From: Verrucomicrobiia bacterium
GTDB lineage: Bacteria > Verrucomicrobiota > Verrucomicrobiia > Palsa-1439
Assembly: GCA_035577545.1 (NCBI GenBank)
Contig: DATLVI010000010.1
Location: forward strand, 108,784-172,783
Length of the DNA stretch: 64,000 nt
Direction of reading: 5' to 3'
Shown here: piece by piece, positions 27,175-37,917 of the stretch
How the letters are laid out: the number at the start of each line of letters is the position of its first letter
Numbering within the stretch: the first letter of the stretch is position 1
Notes under the pieces: generated by a model
Seen by the model: the letters and a program-made list of their open reading frames with translations, nothing else
Told to the model about the DNA's origin: nothing
The model's database searches: none
Program-made: the position numbers and the translations under genes

Positions 27175-28324
27175 CCAACTCGGTGTTGATCTCGACAAGA
27201 CCCGCGCGGAGGGCCTGTACCGGAGCCTGCGAACACTCACCTCGGCGCAGGGCCCGCGCATTGTCGTTGACGGTCATGAATTGCTTAACTTCTCCAGCAA
27301 TGATTATCTCGGGCTGGCAAACGACCCTGTAATAAAAGGGGCGGCGGCGGCGGCAATTGAAACGTATGGGGTCGGCGCGGGTGGGTCACGTCTCGTTTGC
27401 GGCAACCTGCAACCATACGAAGACCTGGAGCGGAAGCTCGCCGCGTTCAAGGCCAAGGAGGCGGCGATCGTTTTCGGAAGTGGTTATGCGGCCAACATCG
27501 GCGCCATTACCGCGCTGGTTGGCGAGGGCGACATGGTCATCCTCGACAAGCTCGACCACGCCAGCATCATCGATGGCGCGCGACAGAGCGGCGCGACCAT
27601 TCGGGTGTATCCGCATAAGAACCTCACGAAGCTGGAGGCTATTCTCCAGCAGGGCGACGCTTTCCGTCGCAAGCTGATCGTGACCGAGACGGTGTTCTCG
27701 ATGGACGGTGATCTGGCTCCGTTGGCTGAAATCGTCGCCTTGAAAGAGAAGTACGGCGCGTGGTTGATGATCGATGAAGCGCATGCGACGGGATTATACG
27801 CGGGTAACCGTCGCGGCATCGCGGAAGCCGCAGCCGTTGAGGGCCAGATTGACATCACGCTGGGAACGCTCAGCAAGGCGCTCGGGTGCGCAGGCGGCTT
27901 TGTCGTGGGCTCGCAGCCGCTGATCGACTTCTTGCGGAATCGCGCCCGCAGCCTGATCTATTCGACGGCACTGCCGCCGGCAATATGCGCGGCGGCAGTG
28001 GCGGCGGTTGATTTCGTGATGAGCGAGGACGGCCACCAGCGCCGTGACCGGCTCTGGCGGAATGTGAGCGCACTGAAGAATGGCTTATCGGCGGTTGGCG
28101 TTCTGAATGAATCGCGGAGTCCGATCATCCCGATCATCGTCGGCGATGAAGGCCAGGCTGTTGAAGTCTCGCGCCAGTTGCAGGAGAACGGCATTTTTGT
28201 CCCCGCGATCCGATTCCCGAGTGTGCCCAAAGGCAAGGCGCGCTTGCGTGTGACCGTAACGGCGGCGCATGAACCGCCGGACATTGAACGGTTCTTGAAG
28301 GAGTTCGGTGACCTCGCTCGCTGA
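27158..28324 (+). CDS. bioF: 8-amino-7-oxononanoate synthase
   Basis: The 388-residue product is a PLP-dependent alpha-oxoamine synthase. It has LLNFSSNDYLGLA, GAGGSRLVCGN, DKLDHASIIDGARQSG, DEAHATGLYAGNRRGI (aspartate that binds the PLP nitrogen) and the PLP lysine in TLSKALGCAGGF. It joins alanine and pimeloyl-ACP/CoA to form KAPA in biotin synthesis. I place the start at 27158, as the N-terminus begins HLNDQLGVDLDKTRAEGLYR; upstream residues inside the STN gene are not conserved. The next gene, bioA, overlaps it. Confidence 0.9.
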   Translation: MSHLNDQLGVDLDKTRAEGLYRSLRTLTSAQGPRIVVDGHELLNFSSNDYLGLANDPVIKGAAAAAIETYGVGAGGSRLVCGNLQPYEDLERKLAAFKAKEAAIVFGSGYAANIGAITALVGEGDMVILDKLDHASIIDGARQSGATIRVYPHKNLTKLEAILQQGDAFRRKLIVTETVFSMDGDLAPLAEIVALKEKYGAWLMIDEAHATGLYAGNRRGIAEAAAVEGQIDITLGTLSKALGCAGGFVVGSQPLIDFLRNRARSLIYSTALPPAICAAAVAAVDFVMSEDGHQRRDRLWRNVSALKNGLSAVGVLNESRSPIIPIIVGDEGQAVEVSRQLQENGIFVPAIRFPSVPKGKARLRVTVTAAHEPPDIERFLKEFGDLAR

Positions 28325-29582
28325 CAAAGATCATCGCTTCCTCTGGCATCCGTTCACACAGATGAAGGATTGGCTGGCGGAGGAGCCGGTCATTATCGAG
28401 TCGGGAGAGGGTGCGATTCTTCGGGACACGAACGGGCGCGAGTATATCGACGCCAACTCTTCGATTTGGACCAACCTGCATGGGCACCGGCATCCCGCGA
28501 TCACGCAGGCGATCAAGGATCAGCTCGACCAAATTGCGCATTCATCATTTCTCGGTCTTTCGAATGCGCCGGCCATCCAATTGGCGGAGAAGCTGGTCAA
28601 CATCGCGCCGCGCGGGTTGACGCGGGTGTTCTATTCGGACGACGGCTCGACCGCGATGGAAGTCGCGATCAAGATGGCGCTGCAGTACTGGCAGCATCAG
28701 CAGCAACCGCAGCGCACAAAGTTCGTCGCGTTTGCGGATGCCTATCACGGTGATACGCTTGGCGCGGTCAGTCTTGGCGGGATCGACCTGTTTCACGCAA
28801 CGTTCAAGCCGTTGCTGTTTGATGTGATCCGCGTGAAGGACATGGCGCAACTGCGGAGCGTGGCGGACAGTACGTTGGCGGCGGCAGTGATCGAGCCGAT
28901 GATTCAGGGGGCGGGTGGAATGAAGTTGTGGCCGCGCGGGTTGTTGAAGGAATTGCGCGCGTTCTGCATGCAAAACGGCGCGCTGCTGATCGTGGACGAG
29001 GTCATGACGGGCTTTGGACGCACGGGGAAGATGTTCGCCTGCGAGCATGAAGGAGTGACACCCGATTTGATGGCAGTGGCGAAGGGATTGACGGGCGGCT
29101 ATCTGCCGCTGGCAGCGACGCTGACGACTGAGGAGGTATTCGGCGCGTTCCTCGGTGATTACAGCGAGTTCAAGACATTCTTTCACGGGCATAGCTACAC
29201 CGGCAATCAACTCGGGTGCGTCGCGGCCTTGGCGAATTTGCGGGTCTTTGAGGAGGAACGGACTCTGGAGAAATTGCCACAGCTTTGCGGGCAGTTGCGG
29301 GGAGGACTAGAGGGTTTGCGTGAGCTGCCGCATGTCGGGGATGTGCGCTGCTTGGGAATGATCGGAGCGGTGGAATTATTTAAAGACGTGACCACGAAGG
29401 AGCCGTTCCCGCTGACGGACAAGATGGGCATGAAAGTGTGCGCGGAGATGCGGCTGCGGGGAGTATTAACGCGACCGATTGGGAATACGATCGTTCTTAT
29501 GCCGCCGTATTGTATCAGCGCCGCGCAACTGGATCGGGTGATGAGTGTCCTTGCGGAAGCAATCCGGGTGGTGGTATCCTAG
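28308..29582 (+). CDS. bioA: Adenosylmethionine-8-amino-7-oxononanoate aminotransferase
   Basis: This 424-residue class III aminotransferase catalyses KAPA to DAPA conversion. It shows the BioA N-terminus LWHPFTQMKDW, the PLP-phosphate cup YSDDGSTAMEVAIKMA, DAYHGDTLGAVSLGG, DEVMTGFGRTGKMFACEHEG (metal-free PLP aspartate) and the catalytic lysine in AVAKGLTGGYLPL. Its GTG start at 28308 overlaps bioF by 17 bases, a typical biotin operon arrangement. bioB and bioD are not in the window. Confidence 0.94.
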   Translation: MTSLADKDHRFLWHPFTQMKDWLAEEPVIIESGEGAILRDTNGREYIDANSSIWTNLHGHRHPAITQAIKDQLDQIAHSSFLGLSNAPAIQLAEKLVNIAPRGLTRVFYSDDGSTAMEVAIKMALQYWQHQQQPQRTKFVAFADAYHGDTLGAVSLGGIDLFHATFKPLLFDVIRVKDMAQLRSVADSTLAAAVIEPMIQGAGGMKLWPRGLLKELRAFCMQNGALLIVDEVMTGFGRTGKMFACEHEGVTPDLMAVAKGLTGGYLPLAATLTTEEVFGAFLGDYSEFKTFFHGHSYTGNQLGCVAALANLRVFEEERTLEKLPQLCGQLRGGLEGLRELPHVGDVRCLGMIGAVELFKDVTTKEPFPLTDKMGMKVCAEMRLRGVLTRPIGNTIVLMPPYCISAAQLDRVMSVLAEAIRVVVS

Positions 29583-29612
29583 TCAACGCGGTAGTGGTCA
29601 AAGGGGTAAATC

Positions 29613-30431
29613 ATGGTTCGTCCACCCGCAGTAGCCGGGCAGTTCTATCCAGGGACGGCGTCGGAGGTCGATGCCGCGCTGCAGACATTCATTCCTTTGT
29701 CGGCGTCGAAGCGCCGTGCTGTTGCCGTCGTTTGTCCACATGCGGGATGGACGTATTCGGGTCGTACGGCCGGTTTCGTTTATTCCCAGGTGGAAATCAC
29801 GGACCGCGTCATTCTGGTCGGCCCGAATCATCAAGGTATTGGTAGTAAGTACGCTGTGTACGGTTCCGGTTCATGGCGCACGCCGGTTGGCGACGTCCCG
29901 ATTGCCGAACCACTGGCCGCCGAGTTGTTGGACAATTGCGAATTGCTAGCTGAAGACGCGCGTGCCCATGGCGGCGAACACTCGTTGGAAGTACAGATTC
30001 CCATGCTATTGCGCGCCAACCCGAACGTGCGGATCGTACCCATACTTATCGGTGGCGGCTGGCCGGAAAGCGGTGGACGCAGCGATCTGCGCGAGATTGG
30101 CGGGGCCATTGCCCAGACGGTGCAGGAATTCGGGAAGCCCGTTCTGTTGCTGGCCTCGACTGACCTTAACCACTACGAAGACCAGGAAACTTCGCACATC
30201 AAAGACAAGTTGGTGCTGGATGCCGTTGTAAAGCTGGATGAAGACGCCCTGATGGACCATGTGATCGACGTGGAAGTTTCGATGTGCGGTGTTGCGTCGA
30301 CCTACATTGTGTTGCATGCGGCGAAGAAACTGGGGGCGAAACGCGCTGAGTTGCTCGATTACCGCACGAGCGGCGACGTCAGCGGCGATTTCACGCGGGT
30401 GGTGGGTTATGGCGCGGTGGTGATTGAGTGA
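29613..30431 (+). CDS. AmmeMemoRadiSam system protein B-like (MEMO1 family)
   Basis: The 272-residue protein begins VRPPAVAGQFYPGTASEVDAAL and has the Memo hallmarks CPHAGWTYSGRTAGF and GPNHQGIG and a later STDLNHYEDQE. Memo proteins share the fold of extradiol dioxygenases and are usually grouped with AmmeMemoRadiSam A (AMMECR1) and a radical SAM protein. Neither partner is next to it here. It follows bioA by 30 bases and may belong to the same transcript. Its biochemical role is uncertain. Confidence 0.87.
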   Translation: MVRPPAVAGQFYPGTASEVDAALQTFIPLSASKRRAVAVVCPHAGWTYSGRTAGFVYSQVEITDRVILVGPNHQGIGSKYAVYGSGSWRTPVGDVPIAEPLAAELLDNCELLAEDARAHGGEHSLEVQIPMLLRANPNVRIVPILIGGGWPESGGRSDLREIGGAIAQTVQEFGKPVLLLASTDLNHYEDQETSHIKDKLVLDAVVKLDEDALMDHVIDVEVSMCGVASTYIVLHAAKKLGAKRAELLDYRTSGDVSGDFTRVVGYGAVVIE

Positions 30432-30450
30432 GCGGCAACGGCACAGGGGT

Positions 30451-30479
30451 TTGACATCGGGGGGCGAGCTTGTTACATT
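30451..30479 (+). promoter_or_regulatory. Sigma70-type promoter upstream of the IscA-type gene
   Basis: A consensus TTGACA (30451-30456) and TACATT (30474-30479) are 17 bases apart, with the start codon 26 bases after the -10 box. The iron-sulfur carrier gene can therefore be expressed independently of the biotin cluster. No Fur- or IscR-like operator was recognised. Confidence 0.6.
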
Positions 30480-30505
30480 TGGAGTGCAGTTTGGTGGAGA
30501 ATGAC

Positions 30506-30823
30506 ATGATTACACTTACGGAAAACGCCACGAAGCATATCAAGACGCTGCAGACCGACGAGGACAAGCAGGGGAAACCTTTGCGCGTGTATGTGGACGC
30601 GGGCGGGTGCTCGGGTATGGAGTACGGGATGGCGTTCGATGATAAGAAGGCCGAGGATGAAGTGGTGGCGCAGGACGGGGTCGAGGTGGTCATCGATCCG
30701 ATGAGCATGAATTTTCTGAAGGGCAGCGAGATTGATTATGTGGACAGCCTGCAGGGTTCGGGATTCAAGATCAAGAACCCGAACGTGCATTCGAGCTGTG
30801 GCTGCGGCAAGTCGTTCAATTGA
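30506..30823 (+). CDS. HesB/IscA/ErpA-type iron-sulfur carrier
   Basis: I choose ATG 30506 (GGTGGAG nine bases upstream); the longer frame from 30470 includes no family residues. The 105-residue protein has the three conserved cysteines in DAGGCSGMEYG and SSCGCGKSFN. It transfers iron-sulfur clusters to apoproteins. ThiC needs a 4Fe-4S cluster and follows downstream, but a direct pairing is not shown. Confidence 0.92.
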   Translation: MITLTENATKHIKTLQTDEDKQGKPLRVYVDAGGCSGMEYGMAFDDKKAEDEVVAQDGVEVVIDPMSMNFLKGSEIDYVDSLQGSGFKIKNPNVHSSCGCGKSFN

Positions 30824-30841
30824 CAATTTCATAGGCAGATT

Positions 30842-30930
30842 CGTTTGGGGAGCCTTTCGGGGCTGAGATTCCGCACGAGGCGGGAGACCCATAGAACCTG
30901 ACCCAGGTAATGCTGGCGTAGGGAAACACG
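30842..30930 (+). promoter_or_regulatory. TPP riboswitch aptamer (THI element)
   Basis: The segment carries the conserved THI element blocks in order: GGCTGAGA (30861-30868), GACCC, GAACCTGA (30894-30901) and the TAATGCTGGCGTAGGGAA core (30908-30925). A closing P1 stem can be made from CGTTT (30842-30846) and AAAC-ACG near 30924-30930. The sensor binds thiamine pyrophosphate. It lies directly before the thiC terminator, so high TPP would stop transcription of thiC. Confidence 0.94.
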
Positions 30931-30936
30931 TTGTGA

Positions 30937-32757
<1,821 letters not shown>

Positions 32758-32758
32758 A

Positions 32759-33313
32759 TTGGCCGCGGGACAAAGCCTGCCGATTGAAGCGTTGAAGAAG
32801 GTCGTTATCCATACTGACGGTGCTTGCCAGGGAAATCCTGGGCCGGGCGGTTGGGCGGCGATACTGGAGTGTGAAGGACAGAAGCGCGAACTGAGCGGCG
32901 GCGTTCCGGTGACGACGAATAATCGGATGGAGCTGCAAGCCGTCATCGAGGCGCTGAACGCGCTCACAGAGCCCTGCGAAATCGAGTTCTATACCGATTC
33001 CGTGTACGTGAAGAATGGGGTAACCGAGTGGTTGTCGAATTGGAAGCGCAACGGTTGGAGGACGAAGGCGAAGCAGGCGGTGAAGAACGAAGATCTTTGG
33101 CGCGGGATTGATACATCCGCGGCAAAGCACCGGATTGATTGGCGCTGGCTCAAGGGTCATGCGGGACACGCCGGCAATGAGCGATGCGATCAACTAGCGG
33201 TTGAGGAGATCGCGAAAATGCGGCGGCTTTTCAAACCGGAGCAGTTGAAAGAAATGCTGGCTGAGTTTTCGGCAAAGAATGAACCCCAGCAAGTCGCGGG
33301 CGAATTATTTTAG
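32759..33313 (+). CDS. rnhA: Ribonuclease HI
   Basis: The 184-residue protein has the active-site residues Asp in VIHTDGACQGNPGPGG, Glu in NNRMELQAVIEAL, Asp in FYTDSVYVKNG and the loop histidine/aspartate in WLKGHAGHAGNERCDQLA. It cleaves RNA in RNA-DNA hybrids. The start is probably TTG at 32759, one base after the thiC stop; there is no ATG before the first catalytic residue. About 35 extra residues follow the normal RNase H core. Confidence 0.93.
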   Translation: MAAGQSLPIEALKKVVIHTDGACQGNPGPGGWAAILECEGQKRELSGGVPVTTNNRMELQAVIEALNALTEPCEIEFYTDSVYVKNGVTEWLSNWKRNGWRTKAKQAVKNEDLWRGIDTSAAKHRIDWRWLKGHAGHAGNERCDQLAVEEIAKMRRLFKPEQLKEMLAEFSAKNEPQQVAGELF

Positions 33314-33769
33314 TAAGCGCGGCCCCGCGGTTTTGTAGAACGCGACCAGAAACAGAGTGCCCAGCACCAAGTCTACTATTGCACCCCCCAGCGGGCCCAC
33401 TGGACTCGGCGAAATGCGGCCTTGCGCGTTAAGAATGAGGGCGGCGATGCCAAACGAGAACTTCTCCAGGATGCCGGGAATTATGACCAGTCGATACCGG
33501 ATTGGATCTTGCGCGATGAGCAAGAACACCACCTGCCAGGCGATAGCGATGCCAATGAACCCGTAGAAGAATTCCGGGTGCGTGATGAGCGGAGGGTACG
33601 TGCGCCCCACCTGTGCTTCCATGAAATACTGCGGGACGAGCACGATCAGCCCGTAGATGCCGGCAATGCGAAAGACCCATCGTGAGAAGTTCACGAGCGG
33701 ATGAAAGCAAATTGGCGGGGTTCGTTCAAGAATCATTACCGGCATCGTCGTGGCCCGGCTTGCTTTCAT
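33305..33769 (-). CDS. Uncharacterised four-helix membrane protein
   Basis: The 154-residue product has about four hydrophobic helices (IYGLIVLVPQYF, FYGFIGIAIAWQVVFLLIA, KFSFGIAALIL, IVDLVLGTLFLVAFYK), an Arg/Lys-rich cytoplasmic end and no known enzyme motif. It converges with rnhA and overlaps its 3' end by nine bases. I do not recognise a family name with certainty. Confidence 0.7.
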   Translation of the reverse strand: MKASRATTMPVMILERTPPICFHPLVNFSRWVFRIAGIYGLIVLVPQYFMEAQVGRTYPPLITHPEFFYGFIGIAIAWQVVFLLIAQDPIRYRLVIIPGILEKFSFGIAALILNAQGRISPSPVGPLGGAIVDLVLGTLFLVAFYKTAGPRLLK

Positions 33770-33810
33770 GACACGGTCGCTTCAGAATTCGCTCAAGTTC
33801 CTGGAGGTAT

Positions 33811-34992
33811 ATGAAGAATCATTCGCGATCAGTGTTTGTTTTTGGCATTTATCTTCTTCTAGGCTTCGCGGCACTGCCGGCTTTTTCTGAGGAGAGAAAA
33901 CCCGCGCCTTACGACGCGGCTACAGGGGCGGAGGAGAACAGGCCGCCGGTGCGTATTGCCATCATTGGGCTGGTTCACACGCATGTGCGGGGGTTCCTGC
34001 CGCAGGCGCTTACGAATGCAGAGGTGCAGGTGGTTGGTATCGTGGAGCCGGATCGCTCACTGGTGACGAAATTTTCCCGGCTTTACCAAATCAACACGAA
34101 TTTATTTTACGCCAGCCTCGAACAGTTGTTTGCCAAAACGAATGCGCAGGCGGTGGCGACGTTTACCAGCACGTTCGATCATCGGCGGGTCGTGGAAGCG
34201 TGCGCGCCTCGCGGCATTCATGTGATGATGGAGAAACCGCTAGCGGTGAACATGGAGCACGCGCGCGCCATGGCGGCAGCGGCGAGGAAGGGCGGTATTC
34301 ATCTGCTCGTCAATTACGAGACCACGTGGTACTCCGCCAATCACGCGGCGTATAACCTGGTCACGGAACAGCATGCGATCGGGGAGTTGCGGAAGTTTGT
34401 GGTCCATGACGGACATCCCGGACCGAAGAAGATCGGGTGTCCGCCGGAGTTTCTACAATGGCTTCTCGACCCGGTGCTGGACGGTGGCGGGGCGTTGCCT
34501 GATTTTGGTTGTTACGGCGCGGACCTGATGACGTGGCTCATGCAGGGGCAGCGGCCGACTTCGGTGTTCGCGGTGACGCAGCACCTGCAGCCGGAGCTTT
34601 ATCCGAAGGTGGACGATGAGGCGACGATTGTGGTGACGTATCCCAAGGCGCAGGGGATCATCCAGGCGTCGTGGAATTGGCCGTACAACCGGAAGGACAT
34701 GGAGATTTACGGTCAGACCGGGTACGTGCTGGTGCCGCGGGGTAATGTGTTGCGCGTGTTGAAAGGCGACCGACCTGAGAATGAAACGCAGGTGACCGTC
34801 CCGCCGTTGACAGGCCCGGAGACCAACCCGCTCTCCTATTTGGCGGCGGTCGTGCGCGGGGACATGCAACCGTCGGGCCTGTCGTCGCTGGAAGTGAACA
34901 TGACGGTGACGGAGATTCTTGATGCGGCCCGCGAGTCCGCTAGGACTGGGAAGCGGATTGAGCTTCCCGCAGAAGCGCGGCCGCTTCGGTAG
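33811..34992 (+). CDS. Gfo/Idh/MocA-family oxidoreductase with signal peptide
   Basis: A Sec-type signal (about residues 8-26, FVFGIYLLLGFAALPAFS) precedes a Rossmann domain with IAIIGLVHTHVRGF. The EKPLAVNMEHA segment is the family's dinucleotide-domain hallmark, and a substrate domain follows (GGGALPDFGCYGADLMTWLM). At 393 residues it is normal for periplasmic Gfo/Idh enzymes, which act on sugars with bound NAD(P). The adjacent beta-propeller gene starts about 190 bases downstream, but sharing of function is not evident. Confidence 0.88.
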   Translation: MKNHSRSVFVFGIYLLLGFAALPAFSEERKPAPYDAATGAEENRPPVRIAIIGLVHTHVRGFLPQALTNAEVQVVGIVEPDRSLVTKFSRLYQINTNLFYASLEQLFAKTNAQAVATFTSTFDHRRVVEACAPRGIHVMMEKPLAVNMEHARAMAAAARKGGIHLLVNYETTWYSANHAAYNLVTEQHAIGELRKFVVHDGHPGPKKIGCPPEFLQWLLDPVLDGGGALPDFGCYGADLMTWLMQGQRPTSVFAVTQHLQPELYPKVDDEATIVVTYPKAQGIIQASWNWPYNRKDMEIYGQTGYVLVPRGNVLRVLKGDRPENETQVTVPPLTGPETNPLSYLAAVVRGDMQPSGLSSLEVNMTVTEILDAARESARTGKRIELPAEARPLR

Positions 34993-35178
34993 CGTGTGCG
35001 ATCCACGCTTCTGTTCCATAAAGATCATCGCGTAGGCGTGACAGTACGCAACCGAACGAGGGCCGCTGAAGAGTAACAATAGCGAACAGGCGCGGAACGA
35101 AAGTCTCCGGAGTTTGTCGAAATGGGTAGAGGGACTTACTCGAAGTGTTAAAAACCGGTACGCCAAACGGGTGTGCAT

Positions 35179-36900
35179 ATGAAGAACGCAAGATGGGTTC
35201 CAACGGCCAAGATCATTTCCTGCCTTCTATTCTCGGTCCTAGCAGGGAGTCGAGTGCAGGCATATATGTACGCTCAAGCCGGCGTGGACAGTAACTTCGT
35301 GGTTGATGAAGGCCGGGTCATGTTCGTGCAGGCAGATGATTCTCTAACCGTGCTCAGGCTGGACGATGGGAAAGTGATGGCTCGAAAGCACGATATCGAG
35401 TACTCAGGGACTCTCCAGATGACAGCGGAAGGGGTGCTGGTATTGAAATACAGCGGGGCTTCGCTGCTGGACCCGACAAACCTCACGCTAAAGTGGAATT
35501 GCAACGGGGCCTACAATTCAATCGTTTCCGGTGACGTCTTGGTGACTTGCGACGGAAATGGGCTTATTGAATGCAGAAACTTGAGTAAAGGTCGGGTGCT
35601 CTGGTCGTATGAGCTTCCGGGTGCCCTGAACATAGCGGTCGACAGCGGCAAAGTCTTGCTGTTGCGCTCGGCGGTATACGAACGGCTCGATCGAGAGCCC
35701 ACAGTCGTTCTACTGGAGTTGAAGACCGGGCGAGAATTATTCCGCAGAACCGCGCCGCAGGGAGTGAGCTATATTGCTGGTTACCTGGACGACGAAAGCG
35801 TCTACGTGGCAACCGGGACGTACACAGGACAATACGATCCGAAGTCACGAAGCCGCTTCGATCGTGGACGAGCGTCCGCTCGCTTCGAGAACCTTCTTAT
35901 TTGGAACCTTGCAGGGCAGCAGGTGGAGTCAGTTCCTGCGCCAGATGCGCTCAAAAAGAATAGCCGAGAAGATGCATTTTCAATGTCTGGCAAAACCTTT
36001 GCCCAAGGACATGTTTGGGAAGGGCCGGATAAGATTCCACCTCGCCGACCAGGAGAAGGTAGAATGCGACAAGTCTCGAAGGATAAGCAAGGGGTCATGA
36101 ACTTCGTCACCGAGTTTGTAGTAGACGGCGGATTGGTGACTGTGTTCGATCCCGAACGTTCCAGCGGGGATGTCAACTCCCGAGGTGAGCGATGTCGTAT
36201 AGAATTCAAATCAGCCAGCGGAAATTGGCGTGGATCCTTGCCTTATCTGGGTGATCGTGGGCGGGTGGTCGCGGTTGCCGCAACGGGAAAATACCTGCTC
36301 TTCGGCTCGGATCTCGGTCACGTTGAGTGTGTGGAAAAGGAAAGTGGTAGGCACCGGTGGATTTACCAGTTTCCAACAATGAGGCACACGTTGTCGTATA
36401 GCAGTCCTAATGGAATGCCACCCTATGTCGCGACGGCAGCCAAAATCTACAGACTCGAGAATAAACGGAAAGCGGAATCAGGACTTGTACTTGACGGGGG
36501 CAGTCCACCAAAGCCGAATATTATTCTCGACCCCTCACCTGCGAACCCCTTTCGAGATCTTCCATTTTACCTGACGATCGCATGGAGCGGGGGTGTGTTG
36601 CCAATTCTAACAATCGGCATGGTCGCATGGTCGAGGAAGAAGCGGGGCTTCAGCGTCAGAATTTCAGCGATTATTGGTATTCTCCTCTCGATTGTCGCTG
36701 TTGTTTGTTACATGGAACTTGGGCGGGTTTCCGTTGGTAGCAGCCTTGTAATGCGCCTTGGAATCTCTGTTCCATGGCTGGTGGCGGGCTGCTTTACGCT
36801 GAACACGTTTAAGGAGAAGCATTGGGTGTCCGGAGTAAGTTTCGGGATTTGCCTGGTTGCCATTGCCGTCTTCATTTTTCCAGTGTTCGTGCGACTTTAG
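35179..36900 (+). CDS. PQQ-like beta-propeller protein with C-terminal membrane helices
   Basis: The 573-residue product has an N-terminal signal (residues 10-28). It has a repeated strand pattern with a GxV-L-x-D/G-x-K/R-T/V motif (for example SLTVLRLDDGKVMARK and GHVECVEKESGRHRWIY), as in PQQ-like propellers, followed near residues 460-570 by four hydrophobic helices. Base composition is lower in GC than the neighbours. It could be a surface sensor or scaffold. No enzyme residues are visible and the family is not certain. Confidence 0.7.
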   Translation: MKNARWVPTAKIISCLLFSVLAGSRVQAYMYAQAGVDSNFVVDEGRVMFVQADDSLTVLRLDDGKVMARKHDIEYSGTLQMTAEGVLVLKYSGASLLDPTNLTLKWNCNGAYNSIVSGDVLVTCDGNGLIECRNLSKGRVLWSYELPGALNIAVDSGKVLLLRSAVYERLDREPTVVLLELKTGRELFRRTAPQGVSYIAGYLDDESVYVATGTYTGQYDPKSRSRFDRGRASARFENLLIWNLAGQQVESVPAPDALKKNSREDAFSMSGKTFAQGHVWEGPDKIPPRRPGEGRMRQVSKDKQGVMNFVTEFVVDGGLVTVFDPERSSGDVNSRGERCRIEFKSASGNWRGSLPYLGDRGRVVAVAATGKYLLFGSDLGHVECVEKESGRHRWIYQFPTMRHTLSYSSPNGMPPYVATAAKIYRLENKRKAESGLVLDGGSPPKPNIILDPSPANPFRDLPFYLTIAWSGGVLPILTIGMVAWSRKKRGFSVRISAIIGILLSIVAVVCYMELGRVSVGSSLVMRLGISVPWLVAGCFTLNTFKEKHWVSGVSFGICLVAIAVFIFPVFVRL

Positions 36901-37240
36901 GTCCTGTTAAACGGCCTCCGGTAGAATATGTGCAGCCGGTACCGCACTTTGTATCGTTAAACGATAATTTGGCTGGACAGGATGGGGGCGAAAGGGTAGG
37001 CTCGACGGATCAACTCTCAACATTCAACTTTCAACGCCCAACGTTCAAGGGCACCAAAGAGGAATCGCGATGTAATGTCGCTCGTACGCAGAGAGGTGGC
37101 CCGACAAAAAACGCTATTTTGCGAAACGAACCCCCCAGTTAACTGCCCATTTTGCAAGGGCTTAGGCGAATGGGTCTCAGAAGGTGGCCACGCTCGGGTT
37201 GCGCCGCCGGCACGAATTCGGCGCGTGTCGTCGGACTCCG
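36901..37240. other. Intergenic region with dispersed and palindromic repeats
   Basis: No convincing gene is present. A 15-base palindrome TATCGTT-A-AACGATA spans 36952-36966. A CAAC/TTCAAC-rich low-complexity stretch lies around 37012-37055. The 17-mer TTTTGCGAAACGAACCC at 37117-37133 is identical to 1179-1195, and CCCATTTTG follows in both places (1193 and 37144). It looks like a site of a small dispersed repeat family. Confidence 0.55.
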
Positions 37241-37828
37241 CTATTCTTTCTCTTTGTCGGCGAGGACACGTTCGATACGGGGGTCGGGGGCGAGCCAGAG
37301 GAGGGCGACGGTGATGAAGAGGGCATGGGAGATCCAGGGGCTGATGAAGGCGAGGGGGATAGCGAGGAGGTAGAGTACCGGCGAGAGTTTGCCTTTCCAG
37401 TCGTTGCCGATGGCGGCGGCGAGGAGGGAGTCGGGGCCTTGTTGTTTGATGATGGTGGATTGCAGAATGTAGTAGGCGAAGGCGGCCATTAGGAGGACGA
37501 AGCCGTAGACGGCGGTGGGTATCGATCCGAGATGGTTCTCGCCGACCCACGCGGTGGTGAACGGGAACAGCGAGAGCCAGAAAAGCAGGTGGAGGTTCGC
37601 CCAGAGGATGCCGCCCGAGACTTCTTCGGTGGACTGGAAGAGGTGATGATGGTTGTTCCAATAAATGCCGACGTAGATGAAACTGAGGACGTAGCTGAGG
37701 AGGACGGGCAGGAGCGGTTTCAGCGCGGCGAGGTCGGTCGCGTGCGGGACTTTCAATTCCAGCACCATGATGGTGATGATGATCGCGAGGACGCCGTCGC
37801 TGAAGGCTTCGAGCCGGGTGGTTTTCAT
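37241..37828 (-). CDS. TMEM175-like membrane protein (DUF1211)
   Basis: The 195-residue product starts MKTTRLEAFSDGVLAIIITI, the TMEM175 signature (RxxxFSDGVxAI), and has about six membrane helices with HHHLFQS in the first loop region. Bacterial TMEM175 forms a potassium-permeable channel. I use ATG 37828; the ORF extends to 37906 but without family residues. It diverges from a Rossmann-fold gene across 89 bases. Confidence 0.85.
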   Translation of the reverse strand: MKTTRLEAFSDGVLAIIITIMVLELKVPHATDLAALKPLLPVLLSYVLSFIYVGIYWNNHHHLFQSTEEVSGGILWANLHLLFWLSLFPFTTAWVGENHLGSIPTAVYGFVLLMAAFAYYILQSTIIKQQGPDSLLAAAIGNDWKGKLSPVLYLLAIPLAFISPWISHALFITVALLWLAPDPRIERVLADKEKE

Positions 37829-37917
37829 TTCGCTGGCGCAGGATGCCCCAAGGCGACGGCATTTGCCGAGAGAAAAGTTGGGGAACCCATCGTCTGAGAG
37901 GCGCATCCTATCCGGAG

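Noticed and set aside
36991..37060. Regulatory element in CAAC-rich sequence
   Set aside because: Low-complexity tract with no pairing or conserved box.
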